From: Bacteroidales bacterium
GTDB lineage: Bacteria; Bacteroidota; Bacteroidia; Bacteroidales; UBA4417
Assembly (NCBI GenBank): GCA_016707705.1
Contig: JADJHD010000001.1
Location: forward strand, 124,001 to 188,000
Length of the DNA: 64,000 nucleotides
Direction: 5' to 3'
The notes under the pieces were generated by a model. It was not told the DNA's origin. It saw only the letters and a program-made list of their open reading frames with translations, and made no database searches. The first letter of the stretch is position 1. Each line of letters begins with the position of its first letter. Made by a program: the position numbers and the translations under genes. Shown here one piece after another: positions 9,278 to 19,236 of this stretch.

Positions 9278-9725
9278 GATCAACAGTTTATATAAAGATA
9301 CAAAATAGGAAAACTGAATAGCAAAAATGCAAAATCGATAGCTTCAATGCTGCGAAAATACAACTGTTTTTGATAAAATAGATGAGCAATTTGTTAAGAT
9401 TGATGACAAAATATTGAAGACGTATTCAGAAAATCTAGAAACTGATAATGAAATTCAAAAAATCAGACACTTAGCCTGTATTTTCTATTTTTCAAGATTC
9501 ACATTATAAGTCTACTTTGATTGTTTTTGGGGGAACTTGGATTTTACCAGAGGCGCCTTACCACAAGATAAAAAGCTACACTGATAATTACTAATCAGAC
9601 AATTAAGCTTCGTGTCCGCCGCGGCGGCCTTTGTGCCTTAGTGTCTTGGTGGCGAAAATACTTTCAGTATTTCCCAAAATTTTACTTCAAAGCGCTAATC
9701 CAAGAGTAGTAGCTGGTAAGAACTT
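9278..9725. other. 448-base gap between two purine operons, with repeat-like words
   Basis: AT-rich, no convincing gene. About 9376-9510 on the plus strand is a short open stretch rich in Asp, Glu, Ile and Lys without a good start; it may be a gene remnant. At 9616-9627 there is a perfect 12-base palindrome CCGCCGCGGCGG, followed by a CTTTGTGCCTTAGTGTC word (9630-9646) that looks like a dispersed intergenic repeat. No terminator with a clear stem is visible. Confidence 0.45.
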
Positions 9726-12287
9726 TCATTTCTTCCTGCTCATCGGGAGTTTTGTCCTGCGAATCCCATCAAATTGACAAAATGCATTGGCAACGGCTGC
9801 TGCAGTCGGAACAAGTCCAATTTCTCCAATGCCCTTTGCACCATATGGACCAACAGGGTCTTTTTCCTCAATTCCAATAACTTCGATTTCAGGCATCTGG
9901 GTTGCTCTCAGAACCCCGCAATCCTTCAGGTTCATGCTGTGGAGCCTGCTGTCAGTCATTGGCAGATCTTCGGTTAGTGCATATCCAAGTCCCATATGAA
10001 CGGCTCCTTCTATCTGACCTTCAAACAGAACTGGATTCATTATTTTCCCTGCATCATGAGCTGCATACACCTTTGAGATGTTGCCAGTTTCATCCAACAC
10101 TACCAGCTGGGCTGCATATCCATAAGAGTAATGGGTGATGATTTTCTCAACCTGGGCACCGGGTTTGGTCGTCCAGTCGCAATAATATCTACCCGGATAA
10201 ACATTTCCTGCCAGATCCTTGATTGAGTGACTCTCAAGGTCCCTCTTCAGGGATTTGCAGGCATCAATCACTGCATTACCCAGCAAGGCTGTGGCCCGGG
10301 ATGATGTAGTCATTCCGGTTGGGATTGCTGCTTCAGTATCTACAAGCACCTCTACCTCAAGGATATCCAGTCCGGTTTCCTCCTGCAAAGACTGAATCGC
10401 CATATTATGCACACCCTGGCCCATTTCTGTCCAGCCATGCTCTATCTTCACCCTTCCTCCTTCAAGTATGTGAATTTTTACGTCGCTGTAATCGGGCATA
10501 CCATTTCCAACTCCGGAGTTCTTGATTCCGCAGGCCAGTCCGCTGATTTTTGAATTGTAGAAAGGCTCTTTTAAAGCCATCAGACAAGCCTTTATTCCAA
10601 CTCCTTCTTCGAGGATTTGTCCGGTAGCTGTCATCCTTCCGAATTCAAGGGCATTATTATACCTAAACTGCCACCTGTCAAATCCTCCTGCCTTGCATAG
10701 TTCATCAATGCAGGCTTCAAGGGCAAAGGCAACCTGATTGGCTCCAAAGCCCCTCATGGCACCTGAAGGAATATTGTTGGTGTATACGGTAAGGGATTCA
10801 ATATCAACAGAAGGTACATGATACCCGCCACTGGCATGTCCGGCAACCCTTTCCATCACTTTGGTGCCCACTGAAGCATAGGCTCCGGAATCACCCACGG
10901 CCCTCAATTTCAGGGCTGTAAGCATACCCTTGCTGTCGCAGCTCAGGGAAATATCCATCCAGACCGGATGGCGCTTGGGATGCATCCTGATTGATTCTTC
11001 ACGGCTTAAATGAAGCTTGACTGGCTTATTTAGCAGATAAGTAAATAGTCCTACATGTCCTTGCACCGTCATATCCTCACGGCCACCGAACCCGCCACCG
11101 CAAGGGACCAGGGTAACCCTGACCTTTTCCTTTTCGATTCCAAGCAATGAGGCAACCTGGCGCTGGTCGACATAAATGCCCTGTCCCTGACTGTAAAGAT
11201 GGATCCCATCACCATCAGGAACAGCAATTCCGGCTTCCGTCTCCAGGAAAGCATGCTCAATACGCTGGGTTTCAAATATTCCGGAGTAGGAGTAAGCAGA
11301 ATTGCCAATTGCAGTTTCAATGGCTTCTCCACGTCTGACCACACATTTTTCAAGCAGATTGGGTATTCCGGGATGGACAGGAGGTGAACTTTCAAGCAGA
11401 GCCTTGTGCATATCGGAAACAGGCTCCAGTACTTCATAATCAACTTCAATCAGTTGAGCTGCAGCACGGGCAGTCGCTTCATCAATGGCCACGACTCCAG
11501 CAATAACATCTCCAATATAACGGGTAATTTCACCCGGTTCTATCATCAGTGGCCAGTCGTTGAAAATCAGTCCAGTAAAGCGCTCGCCGGGGATATCTGC
11601 GGACGTAAATATTTTGATAACGCCTTCAATCCTCGAGGCAACAGAGGTGTCAATTTTAAGGACTCTTGCCCTGGGATGATCAGAAAATCTAAGGGCTGAA
11701 TGCAGCATTCCTTCGAAATGGATATCATCCAAGAAATCCCTTTTACCAATGGCTGTTTCAAAAGCCTGGTATTTCAGCAAGGGACTTCCAACTCCCTTAA
11801 CGTTTAATGCTTTTTCTGCAATACTTCCGCTTTTGAGTGCTGAAAGTGATTCTTCAATAGCATCTATAATCTTTACATATCCTGTGCAACGGCATAGGTT
11901 GAGATTGATGGCCTTAGTAATTGCTGCCCTGTCGGCATCAGGGTTTTCGGCAAACAGTATTTTTGTCCTCATGATCAGTCCTGGAGTGCAGAATCCGCAT
12001 TGGACTGCTCCCTTTTGGACGTAAGCTTCAGCAATGATATTCCTTACATTTTCAGGAATGCCTTCCATGGTGACAATATCAGCATCCTGAAGGAATTTCA
12101 GCTTCTGGGTGCATGATAGCTTTGCCTTTCCGTTGATTTCAACCATGCAGGCACCACAGGCAGCTTGTCCCGAGCAACCATCCTTCACGGAAGTGATTCC
12201 CTCAATGAGCCTGAGATAGTGAAGAAGCGACAGATTTTCATCTTCACTGGTTTCAATTCTTTTCCCGTTCAGTATAAATGATATCAT
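9726..12287 (-). CDS. xdhD: XdhD-type molybdenum hydroxylase: fused 2Fe-2S and molybdopterin domains
   Basis: 853 residues. Residues 1-155 are the two 2Fe-2S domains: GCSGQAACGACMVEING (near 37) and QCGFCTPG with LNLCRCTGY (near 100-135). Residues about 170-850 are the aldehyde oxidase/xanthine dehydrogenase molybdopterin domains: CGGGFGGREDM (near 400), GAMRGFGANQ (near 505), GVGNGMPDYSD, and the C-terminal VGPYGAKGIGEIGLVP with the catalytic Glu. The FAD domain is absent, as in E. coli XdhD. The expected reaction is hydroxylation of a purine or related heterocycle (or the reverse reduction of urate). Electrons probably pass to YgfK. It lies 14 bases after the threonine synthase-like gene. 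Confidence 0.9.
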   Translation of the reverse strand: MISFILNGKRIETSEDENLSLLHYLRLIEGITSVKDGCSGQAACGACMVEINGKAKLSCTQKLKFLQDADIVTMEGIPENVRNIIAEAYVQKGAVQCGFCTPGLIMRTKILFAENPDADRAAITKAINLNLCRCTGYVKIIDAIEESLSALKSGSIAEKALNVKGVGSPLLKYQAFETAIGKRDFLDDIHFEGMLHSALRFSDHPRARVLKIDTSVASRIEGVIKIFTSADIPGERFTGLIFNDWPLMIEPGEITRYIGDVIAGVVAIDEATARAAAQLIEVDYEVLEPVSDMHKALLESSPPVHPGIPNLLEKCVVRRGEAIETAIGNSAYSYSGIFETQRIEHAFLETEAGIAVPDGDGIHLYSQGQGIYVDQRQVASLLGIEKEKVRVTLVPCGGGFGGREDMTVQGHVGLFTYLLNKPVKLHLSREESIRMHPKRHPVWMDISLSCDSKGMLTALKLRAVGDSGAYASVGTKVMERVAGHASGGYHVPSVDIESLTVYTNNIPSGAMRGFGANQVAFALEACIDELCKAGGFDRWQFRYNNALEFGRMTATGQILEEGVGIKACLMALKEPFYNSKISGLACGIKNSGVGNGMPDYSDVKIHILEGGRVKIEHGWTEMGQGVHNMAIQSLQEETGLDILEVEVLVDTEAAIPTGMTTSSRATALLGNAVIDACKSLKRDLESHSIKDLAGNVYPGRYYCDWTTKPGAQVEKIITHYSYGYAAQLVVLDETGNISKVYAAHDAGKIMNPVLFEGQIEGAVHMGLGYALTEDLPMTDSRLHSMNLKDCGVLRATQMPEIEVIGIEEKDPVGPYGAKGIGEIGLVPTAAAVANAFCQFDGIRRTKLPMSRKK

Positions 12288-12301
12288 GCGCTAAATCAGT
12301 G

Positions 12302-13552
12302 TTAGAGGTAGGAGAGATGCTTCAGGGAATCAAGTGTAGGTTTTACAGCAGCAGGAAGGCTAACTAGGGACTGAACAGATTTCAGATCCTTGAGTCCTGA
12401 GCCGGTAAGCAAGACAACCTGCCTTGGAACAGCCGGGGTTCCCGGTTTCTGAGAGTATTTAATGTATCCGGCGTAGGCAGCGGCAGCAGCTGGTTCACTG
12501 AATATTCCCATTGACTTACATAATCGGGAGGATGCTTCAAGTATCTCAGCATCAGAAACGCTTACCAGCGCTCCCTTGTACTTTTTCAGATAAGCCTTTG
12601 CCATTCTGAAATTCCGGGGGATATCAACCGAAATGGAATCCGCTATGGTGCTGCTGCCAAAGAGCATGAACTCTTCAGATTCCATATTTTTCATGAGGTT
12701 GCTGCTTCCTTCAGCCTGAACGGCTACTATTTCCGGCATCTGATCAATAATACCAAGTTTCAGAAGATCTTCAAAGCCCTTAAAGACTCCGGAGATTATA
12801 ACTCCATCACCTACAGGAACATAAACCCTTCCCGGGGCTTCATATCCCAGCTGACTGTATAGTTCCAGAGAAACGGTTTTCTTTCCCTCAATGGTGAGTG
12901 GGTTGAAAGCAGTATTCCTGTTGTAGAAACCATAAGCTTCAGTGGCTGCAACGCAAAGATCGAAGGCATCGTCATAAGTGCCCTCAACCGGTACTATGGT
13001 TGCGCCATACATGACAATCTGGGTGAGTTTGGCAATAGGAGCAGAGGCTGGAACAAAGATGATTGCCTTTTGTCCCTGAGCTGCACAAATCCCTGCAAGT
13101 GAACTGCCGGCATTTCCCGTGGAAGCGGCTGCTATGGTGTTTATTCCGTTCTCCCTGGCCCATGCCGAAACTACGGCTGATGCTCTGTCCTTGAACGAAA
13201 AGGTAGGATTTTGTGAGTCGTCCTTGATGTACAGATCTAAGCCTGTATCTTCCGGATTCTGACTCCGGACCTTATAAAGCGGTGTGTTTCCGACTCTCAG
13301 GTTAGGAAGACTCTTCAATGAATGAATCGGAAGCAATGGAAGAAATGATTCAGCTTCAAGTTTCCGGAACAGTTCCCTGCCTTTGGCCGTGGCTGAAATA
13401 TTGTCGTAATCATACTGCACATTCAGCACGCCGAAAGGAGGGATGCTGATGTTGTTCTTTTCACTGCAAACCGGACAGAGATACATCACATCCCTTGCAG
13501 GATAAACTGCTCCGCAGTCGCTGCAGCAATATTTAAACTTTTCGTTCTGCAT
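12302..13552 (-). CDS. Threonine synthase-like PLP enzyme with N-terminal zinc ribbon
   Basis: 416 residues. The N-terminus has YCCSDCG and LCPVC, a four-cysteine zinc ribbon found in many threonine synthases. The fold-type-II PLP domain shows VGNTPLYKV, NPTFSFKDRAS (PLP-binding Lys, near residue 118) and the phosphate loop AASTGNAGSSLAG. Annotation as threonine synthase would be automatic, but its place between xdhD and a second PLP enzyme in a purine-degradation operon suggests a beta-elimination on an amino-acid intermediate instead, for example 2,3-diaminopropionate. True threonine biosynthesis remains possible. Confidence 0.8.
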   Translation of the reverse strand: MQNEKFKYCCSDCGAVYPARDVMYLCPVCSEKNNISIPPFGVLNVQYDYDNISATAKGRELFRKLEAESFLPLLPIHSLKSLPNLRVGNTPLYKVRSQNPEDTGLDLYIKDDSQNPTFSFKDRASAVVSAWARENGINTIAAASTGNAGSSLAGICAAQGQKAIIFVPASAPIAKLTQIVMYGATIVPVEGTYDDAFDLCVAATEAYGFYNRNTAFNPLTIEGKKTVSLELYSQLGYEAPGRVYVPVGDGVIISGVFKGFEDLLKLGIIDQMPEIVAVQAEGSSNLMKNMESEEFMLFGSSTIADSISVDIPRNFRMAKAYLKKYKGALVSVSDAEILEASSRLCKSMGIFSEPAAAAAYAGYIKYSQKPGTPAVPRQVVLLTGSGLKDLKSVQSLVSLPAAVKPTLDSLKHLSYL

Positions 13553-13664
13553 TAGCCGTTCTTAGTGTTTTCCTCTTGCTATCTTTCTTCACCGGATGAT
13601 ATCTTACGCACCAGCATAATTGAATCCAAACGAAAATTGCTTCGAATGTTTATAAAAACTCAGT

Positions 13665-15143
13665 TTACAAGGTTTTCAAAACACCTGTGCGATCGTTGAA
13701 TTCATTGATGAGTTCATCCCATCTTGCTGGCTGCTTGAACAGGTTCTTCCATAGTTGCCTGTCGTCCCACAACTGCCTGAGATCTTCCACATCCCTTTCC
13801 TGTTGTTCAACCCAGGTGAAATACTTGAGGTTGTGAATGGCTTTCTGCTCAGGATAGGTGAGTTCCTTCATATAGTCGCAGCTGGTTCCAAGCATGCATT
13901 TTTCAAAATCTTTTGCTGCCTGCAGCGGGTTGTAGGCTCCTCTTTCCTCAGTAAGTTCTTCCAGCCTTGAACCATACATCTCTGCCGAATCGGTAGCTAT
14001 TGTAAAGATAATGTCTTCGCTTCCCATTTCATAGTAGCGGGCTGTCTTGATAGCTGAAAGAATATTCCCGATTCCGGAAATTCCAATCATATTGAGGCTG
14101 TTGACCAGTTCCTGATCAAACCCTTCTGAAACCAGATAATCCTTGCCAACCTTTTCATTGAATACCCTTAACAATCGCATGCAGTCCTCATCGTCGATGG
14201 CAGTTACCATATCGGTATTCCTCACATTGTGAATCCAGGGGATATGCTTGTCGCCGATTCCTTCAATCCTGTGTCCGCCAAAACCATTCATCAGAAGGGT
14301 AGGGCATTGCAGCGCTTCGGAAGCAACTACTTTCAGATGAGGGAATAATGTCCGGAGATAATCTCCTGCTGCAATAGTTCCTGCTGAACCGGTGGCTGAA
14401 ATATAGGCTGCAAGATTGGCATTCTTTCCACCAACATTGTAAAGTGCTTCTTCAATGGCATGTCCGGTGACCTCATAATGCCAGCAAGGATTTCCAAACT
14501 CCTCAAACTGGTTGAAAATCATGCAGTCCTCACGGGTTCTCTTGATTTCCCAGCATTTATCGTAAATCTCCTTGACATTGGACTCACAGCCTGGAGTTGC
14601 AATTACTTCAGCGCCAATTTCCTGCAACCATGAGAATCGCTCCTTGCTCATTTCCTCGGGAAGAATAGCAACAGCTGTAACATCCATCAGATAGGAATCG
14701 AATGCGCCGCCCCTGCAGTAATTTCCGGTCGATGGCCAGACTGCCTTATGATAGGTGGGGTCGAATTGTCCGGTGATAATCCTTGGAGCCAGACATCCGT
14801 AAGCTGCGCCAACCTTATGGGCTCCTGTGGGGAACCATTTTCCGAGCATAACCACTATGCGAGCCTTAACGCCTGTGAGTTCGGAGGGCAGTTCGATTAC
14901 ATTGGGAGAACCATAAAGTCCACCAACGGCCTTGGGTTCGTTTTTCCAGGTAATGCGGAAGAGATTCAGAGGATGCAAATCCCAAAGGCCAATGTTTTTG
15001 AGCTTGTCCTTGATCACATCCGGAACGAGCTCAGGATTCTGCATCTGTGCAAAGGTTGGTAGAATAATTCCCTTCTCCCTGTAGCGGTCGACGGCTTTCT
15101 GAAGTACTTCGGCATTTACAATCTGGTCGGTAATTGAAATCAT
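13665..15143 (-). CDS. Fold-type-II PLP-dependent enzyme of unassigned substrate
   Basis: 492 residues, longer than the usual cysteine synthase/YgeX size. FPTGAHKVGAA (near residue 105) holds the PLP lysine; VWPSTGNYCRGGAF (near 140) is the substrate/phosphate-binding loop; SATGSAGTIAAGDYL is a second glycine-rich loop; TIATDSAEMYGSR is conserved near the end. The family is the tryptophan synthase-beta/cysteine synthase superfamily, but it does not look like YgeX. Cytoplasmic. Gap to ygfK is 39 bases and to the threonine synthase-like gene 112 bases, so it is in the same operon. Likely a lyase of the purine-derived amino-acid branch; inference from context. Confidence 0.75.
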   Translation of the reverse strand: MISITDQIVNAEVLQKAVDRYREKGIILPTFAQMQNPELVPDVIKDKLKNIGLWDLHPLNLFRITWKNEPKAVGGLYGSPNVIELPSELTGVKARIVVMLGKWFPTGAHKVGAAYGCLAPRIITGQFDPTYHKAVWPSTGNYCRGGAFDSYLMDVTAVAILPEEMSKERFSWLQEIGAEVIATPGCESNVKEIYDKCWEIKRTREDCMIFNQFEEFGNPCWHYEVTGHAIEEALYNVGGKNANLAAYISATGSAGTIAAGDYLRTLFPHLKVVASEALQCPTLLMNGFGGHRIEGIGDKHIPWIHNVRNTDMVTAIDDEDCMRLLRVFNEKVGKDYLVSEGFDQELVNSLNMIGISGIGNILSAIKTARYYEMGSEDIIFTIATDSAEMYGSRLEELTEERGAYNPLQAAKDFEKCMLGTSCDYMKELTYPEQKAIHNLKYFTWVEQQERDVEDLRQLWDDRQLWKNLFKQPARWDELINEFNDRTGVLKTL

Positions 15144-15182
15144 GGTAAAGAGTTGAGTAGGTTAAAATATTTTGCTCTATGG

Positions 15183-18100
15183 TTAGAAAGGCAGCTGCAT
15201 AGCTCCTTTTAAAATGATGCTCATTTCAGCAGCAAATGAAAAGCGGTACTCCTTCACACAGGCTGTGAGGAACCGCACCTCTTTCAGTGCAAGAGTTTCC
15301 GTGTCCAGAATGGCACGCACCTGGTCCGTTTCGTAGGTGTATAGGTTATTATCAAGGCTTAGGGTGGATATCCTGCTGTGATGCTTGTGAATCAACACTG
15401 TGCGATTCTGAAGCTTGCTGAGGAAATAACCTTCTTCTTCAAGATTGAAGGATTCCATCGAAAGACTGATTCCGGGCTTATCCTGATAAGGCTTACCTGC
15501 TGATGGACAAAATGTAACACAGTTTGCACATTCGTTGCAGAGATCCCGGATATTCATCACCTGATAAGGCTGTTCCACGGTAAACTCTTCATCCGGGACT
15601 ATTTCCGGATTGCCGCCTTCAACAGCCACTGCCTTGAATAATTTGTAGGTTTTTGGTGTAACCTGATAGGTGAAGTTGGCAAGATTTGGACAAACACTGA
15701 CACAAACACTGCATAACTGATCGCAGGAAAGGCAGCGTGAGGCTTCTAATGTGGCCTGTTCAGTTGAGAAGGTTTCCATGACCAGATTGAAATTGGCACG
15801 GTCCTTCAGACTGCTTTCATGGGGTGTTTGCTCTTTTGTTCTGATTGATTTCCTGAACTGTAGCTCATTAAGATCTGGCGTAAGAAAAACAGAACTGGTT
15901 GAATTTTCTGACTCAACTCCAAGTTCCCTGATAATCTCTTCGGCTGCAAGACGTCCGTCGCCAATCGCATTAATTGCGGTAGACGCGCCTCTCATTGCAT
16001 CACCTCCGATATACAGTCCTTGAATCAGAGTTTTGTAGCTGCCCTTTTCAGTGAACAGTTGCTTCTGATCTATAAAATCAATGGCTAGTTCCTGACCTAT
16101 GGCAGGAATCAGGATATCGAAGGAAATTTCAAATTCCGAATCCGGGACTTTTATGGAACAGCCCGTCCATCCTTGCCTTTCATGGCAAGTACATTTTTGA
16201 ACAAAGCAAAGCTGTATTTCCGCTGTCCTTTTTAATAACCTTTACAGGTGTTGTAAGTTCCAGTATTTCAATTCCTTCTTCAAGCACAGCCTTGATTTCT
16301 CCCTTATCGGCGGGCATCTCCTTTTTGGTTCTCCTATAGACTATGGTAACCTTTCCTTCTGTGCCAACCATCCTGAATGCAGTGCGCGCCGCATCCATAG
16401 CTGTATTGCCACCACCAATGATCAAAACCTTCTTTCCATTCAGGTTTTTGCCTCCATTTCGGACTGAATAAAGGAAATCAAGAACATTAAAGGCTTCGGC
16501 ATTTTCGATTCCATCAAGCCTGAGTCCTGCAGCATTCTGGGCACCAGCCGAAAGAAAAACTGCAGAATACTCATTCCTGATGGCTTCAAATCTGGATTCA
16601 TTTATTTCATAATTGTCCACAAGCTTTACTCCTGAGGACAAAATCTCATCAATATCGCCTGCAATTGCAGGGTCGGTGAGCCTGAATATGGGGATGGCTG
16701 CACTGACCATTCCTCCGGGCATAGCTTTCTTCTCAAAAACCGTAACCTCAATTCCTGCTTTCCTTAGATAATAGGCAGAACTCAAGCCCGCAGGACCAGC
16801 ACCAATAACTGCAACCTTATATCCTGCGATTGAAGACTTTGCAGACTGATTTGGCCTTTTGCCGTTTTCAGCAATAAATCTTTTAACATCACGGATATGC
16901 AAGGCTGAGTCGTAGTTGATTCGGGTACATTTCAACTGACAAGGATGGTCGCAAATCATTCCGGTTACTGTTGGAAAGGGATTTGTCATGTAGACGGTTT
17001 CAAAAGCTCCGTCAATATCACCATTTGCAACCTGCCTGAGGTAGGTGGGAATATCCTGATGTGTCGGACAGGTATCCTTGCATGGAGCATGAATGCAGTC
17101 GAGTGCTCCAAGATGCCTGTCAGTCTTTATGCTGGGGTCGGTAAAATTTCTCTTTTTATAGGAATCTTCATCAGCTACCTTATCTGCATACCTCTTAAGA
17201 TTGCACAAAGCTGCTGCCTGTAGATCCTGATTTTCTTCATCTGATGAATGCAGTATAAATTCCTCAATGGAACTTGCTCCTATTGAGCTCATTTCAGCCC
17301 TCAGCTGCTCAAAATACTGCCAGAGTCGTCCGTAACCACCCGGTTTAAGCAGATCGCTGCAGACCGTTACCGGCTTCATTCCTGAGGCAAGTATCTTTCC
17401 AAGATTATAGCAATCTGCCCCCGCAGAAAAAGAAATATCCAGCTTGCCATCGAAATCTCCCTGAAGCTTCGCTGCCAAGGTGATGCTGATGGGATGAAGA
17501 GCCCTGCCGCTCATGTACATCATGCTTTCCTTCTCACTGAAAACGCTCTTGTGATTCCTGCTCTCAAGCGTATTGCTCAGCTTTACACTGAAATGCAGGT
17601 CCTCTTCATCAGAAGCAGCAGAAAGCTTTTTGATCATGCTGATTGCATCGGGGTATTTCAGGTCATGCTCAAAGGCGAGATCCGGGACATCAGTCTCAAA
17701 TCCCAGCTTTTCATTCAATATGAATCTGAGTTTTTCCGGTCCCAGCAAGGTAGGATTCAGCTTGATGGTGGTATGCAGTTTCTTTTCCTTAATAAGGTAA
17801 AGCCCGATTTTCTCGATTTCTTCAGGCGGACATCCATGCATGGTACTCAGGGTGATATGATCGGAAATGCATGGGGGAATTTCCAGACTGTCAATCTCCG
17901 GATAGATGCTTCGGATGGAGTTTTTGGCTTCCAGAAGTTCATTGCTGCAATCCATCATCCTGCTCAAAAACCATTGTACATTGTCCTTGAGCATACCTTC
18001 CATATTGTATCCTGCACTCATATTGAACAAGGTTCCCAGGGGCTTGCCGAATTTGAGCTCATTGCGTAGGATATGAATGATGATCCAGGCATTCAGGTAT

Positions 18101-18465
18101 TCGTTGAAGGATTGTTCAATTTTCAGTTCCTGCGACCATTCGCAATTGTATCCTTCATCCTGCATGTCGATACAGGGCTTCGATACTTCCAGTTCGTCAA
18201 GCGTCTGTATGGTTTTTAATTCGATATAACGTGCGCCACAAAGCCAGGCTGCGATAATGTTGACTGCAAGCTGGGTATGCGGTCCGGCAGCAACTCCAAC
18301 AGGGGTTTCCATCAGACGTCCGTAGCGTTCCATGCGGAAAGGATCCTTGTCGGAAGGAATGAAAAACAGAGATCCGGGAATGCCCAGGAACTGATTTTGC
18401 CTGATTTCTTTCAGGGCTGTTGCAAGAAGTTTTGGGAGAGGTATGGGGATGAAACGATCGGACAC
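15183..18465 (-). CDS. ygfK: YgfK iron-sulfur flavoprotein (putative selenate reductase subunit), with two apparent 1-base deletions
   Basis: About 1,094 residues after repair (E. coli YgfK is 1,032). Order: TIM-barrel part with ETPVGVAAGPHTQL; GltD-like Fe-S domain (CIHAPCKDTCPTHQ); FAD site VAVIGAGPAGLSSAYYLRKAG; NAD(P) site VLIIGGGNTAMDAARTA; C-terminal cluster ligands CLSCDQLCSVCVSVCPN and LCNECANCVTFCPSAGKP. The frame breaks at 16183-16180 and again about 32 bases later (near 16152-16155 on the plus strand); adding one base to each CC restores KMYLPMKGKDGRAVPIKVPD and the length becomes a multiple of three. Start: GTG at 18465, because the only longer start (TTG 18501) lies inside the promoter. 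Probable NAD(P)H-linked electron partner of XdhD. Confidence 0.88.
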
Positions 18466-18498
18466 AATGAGGGTTTTAAAGTCAAAAAAATGGGGAAC

Positions 18499-18506
18499 CA
18501 AATTTA
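18499..18506 (-). promoter_or_regulatory. -7 element (TAAATTTG) of the ygfK operon
   Basis: On the minus strand TAAATTTG matches TAnnTTTG exactly. It overlaps the in-frame TTG at 18501, which therefore cannot be the start, and places transcription start about 25 bases before the GTG at 18465. No strong -33 element. Confidence 0.45.
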
Positions 18507-18606
18507 GGATAATTTGAATGAGTTGGAATACATTTGGAAAGCTAATTCAGGCATTCTTTTTTTTATCTTGAATGCCTCTAAAAATCTGATTTCTTAGCAG
18601 CTGTAA

Positions 18607-19185
18607 ATGACTAAAATTCCCTTCTCAGTAGTGATTCCCGCGGCAGGATTTTCCGGACGAATGGGAATGCCTAAAGCTGAACTGCTGACCCGCGAAGGGG
18701 ATACCTTTCTCAATCACCTTCTTGGAAGCTATTTGTCCCTAGGTGCTGAGCAGATAATTCTTGTTTCAGCATCCAATCTTGCTACTTCATTTGGCGAAAA
18801 TGAACGGCTTACTCAGCTGATCAATCCACATCCGGAAAAAGGGCGTTCACATTCCCTGAAACTTGGATTTCAAAAGGTGAATCTGGGGAATGCCTGTTTT
18901 ATCCAGAATATCGACAATCCTTTCTGGGATGAATCGCTGATTGCTGAAATGATTGATAAGTTGAGTGAGAATGCAAGTGTAGTTCCCTGCTTTGAAGATC
19001 AGAAAGGCCATCCTGTGCTTCTGGGAAAAACCATTGTTCAGTATTTGAAATCATTGGAAAATATTGATAATCTGAAGGTTGAACTGGATAAATTTCCAAG
19101 GCAACTGATACAATGGAATGATCCTGGCATTCTCCTGAATATCAATACTCCTGAACAATACAGTAGTTATCTGACTGGATGTTAA
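18607..19185 (+). CDS. MocA/YgfJ-like molybdenum cofactor cytidylyltransferase
   Basis: 192 residues of the MobA-like nucleotidyltransferase fold. VVIPAAGFSGRMGMPKAEL at the N-terminus is the NTP-binding loop with the typical Gly-Arg-Met-Gly...Pro-Lys; QNIDNPFWDESLI carries the metal-binding Asp. It would add CMP to molybdopterin to give the dinucleotide cofactor used by xanthine dehydrogenase-type enzymes. Transcribed divergently from ygfK and followed by the ModE-like gene after 51 bases. The E. coli cluster has the same gene (ygfJ/mocA). Confidence 0.85.
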   Translation: MTKIPFSVVIPAAGFSGRMGMPKAELLTREGDTFLNHLLGSYLSLGAEQIILVSASNLATSFGENERLTQLINPHPEKGRSHSLKLGFQKVNLGNACFIQNIDNPFWDESLIAEMIDKLSENASVVPCFEDQKGHPVLLGKTIVQYLKSLENIDNLKVELDKFPRQLIQWNDPGILLNINTPEQYSSYLTGC

Positions 19186-19236
19186 ATTCAAAATAATCGT
19201 ACATTCATCCCTTCAAACTCCCCAAATCAGCCTGCA

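Noticed and set aside
9376..9510. Possible small gene in the 9.3-9.7 kb gap
   Set aside because: No good start codon, no recognisable family, and short; noted only as a possible remnant.
16180..16182. TGA in ygfK as a selenocysteine codon
   Set aside because: Reading through TGA gives only 17 residues of non-family sequence before another TGA; shifting frame restores the family sequence.
17494..18069. 191-residue plus-strand open frame inside ygfK
   Set aside because: Antisense shadow of a well-supported gene; no family features.
15183..18465. Naming YgfK a selenate reductase
   Set aside because: The name is historical; domain content and context fit an electron-transfer partner of a molybdenum hydroxylase.
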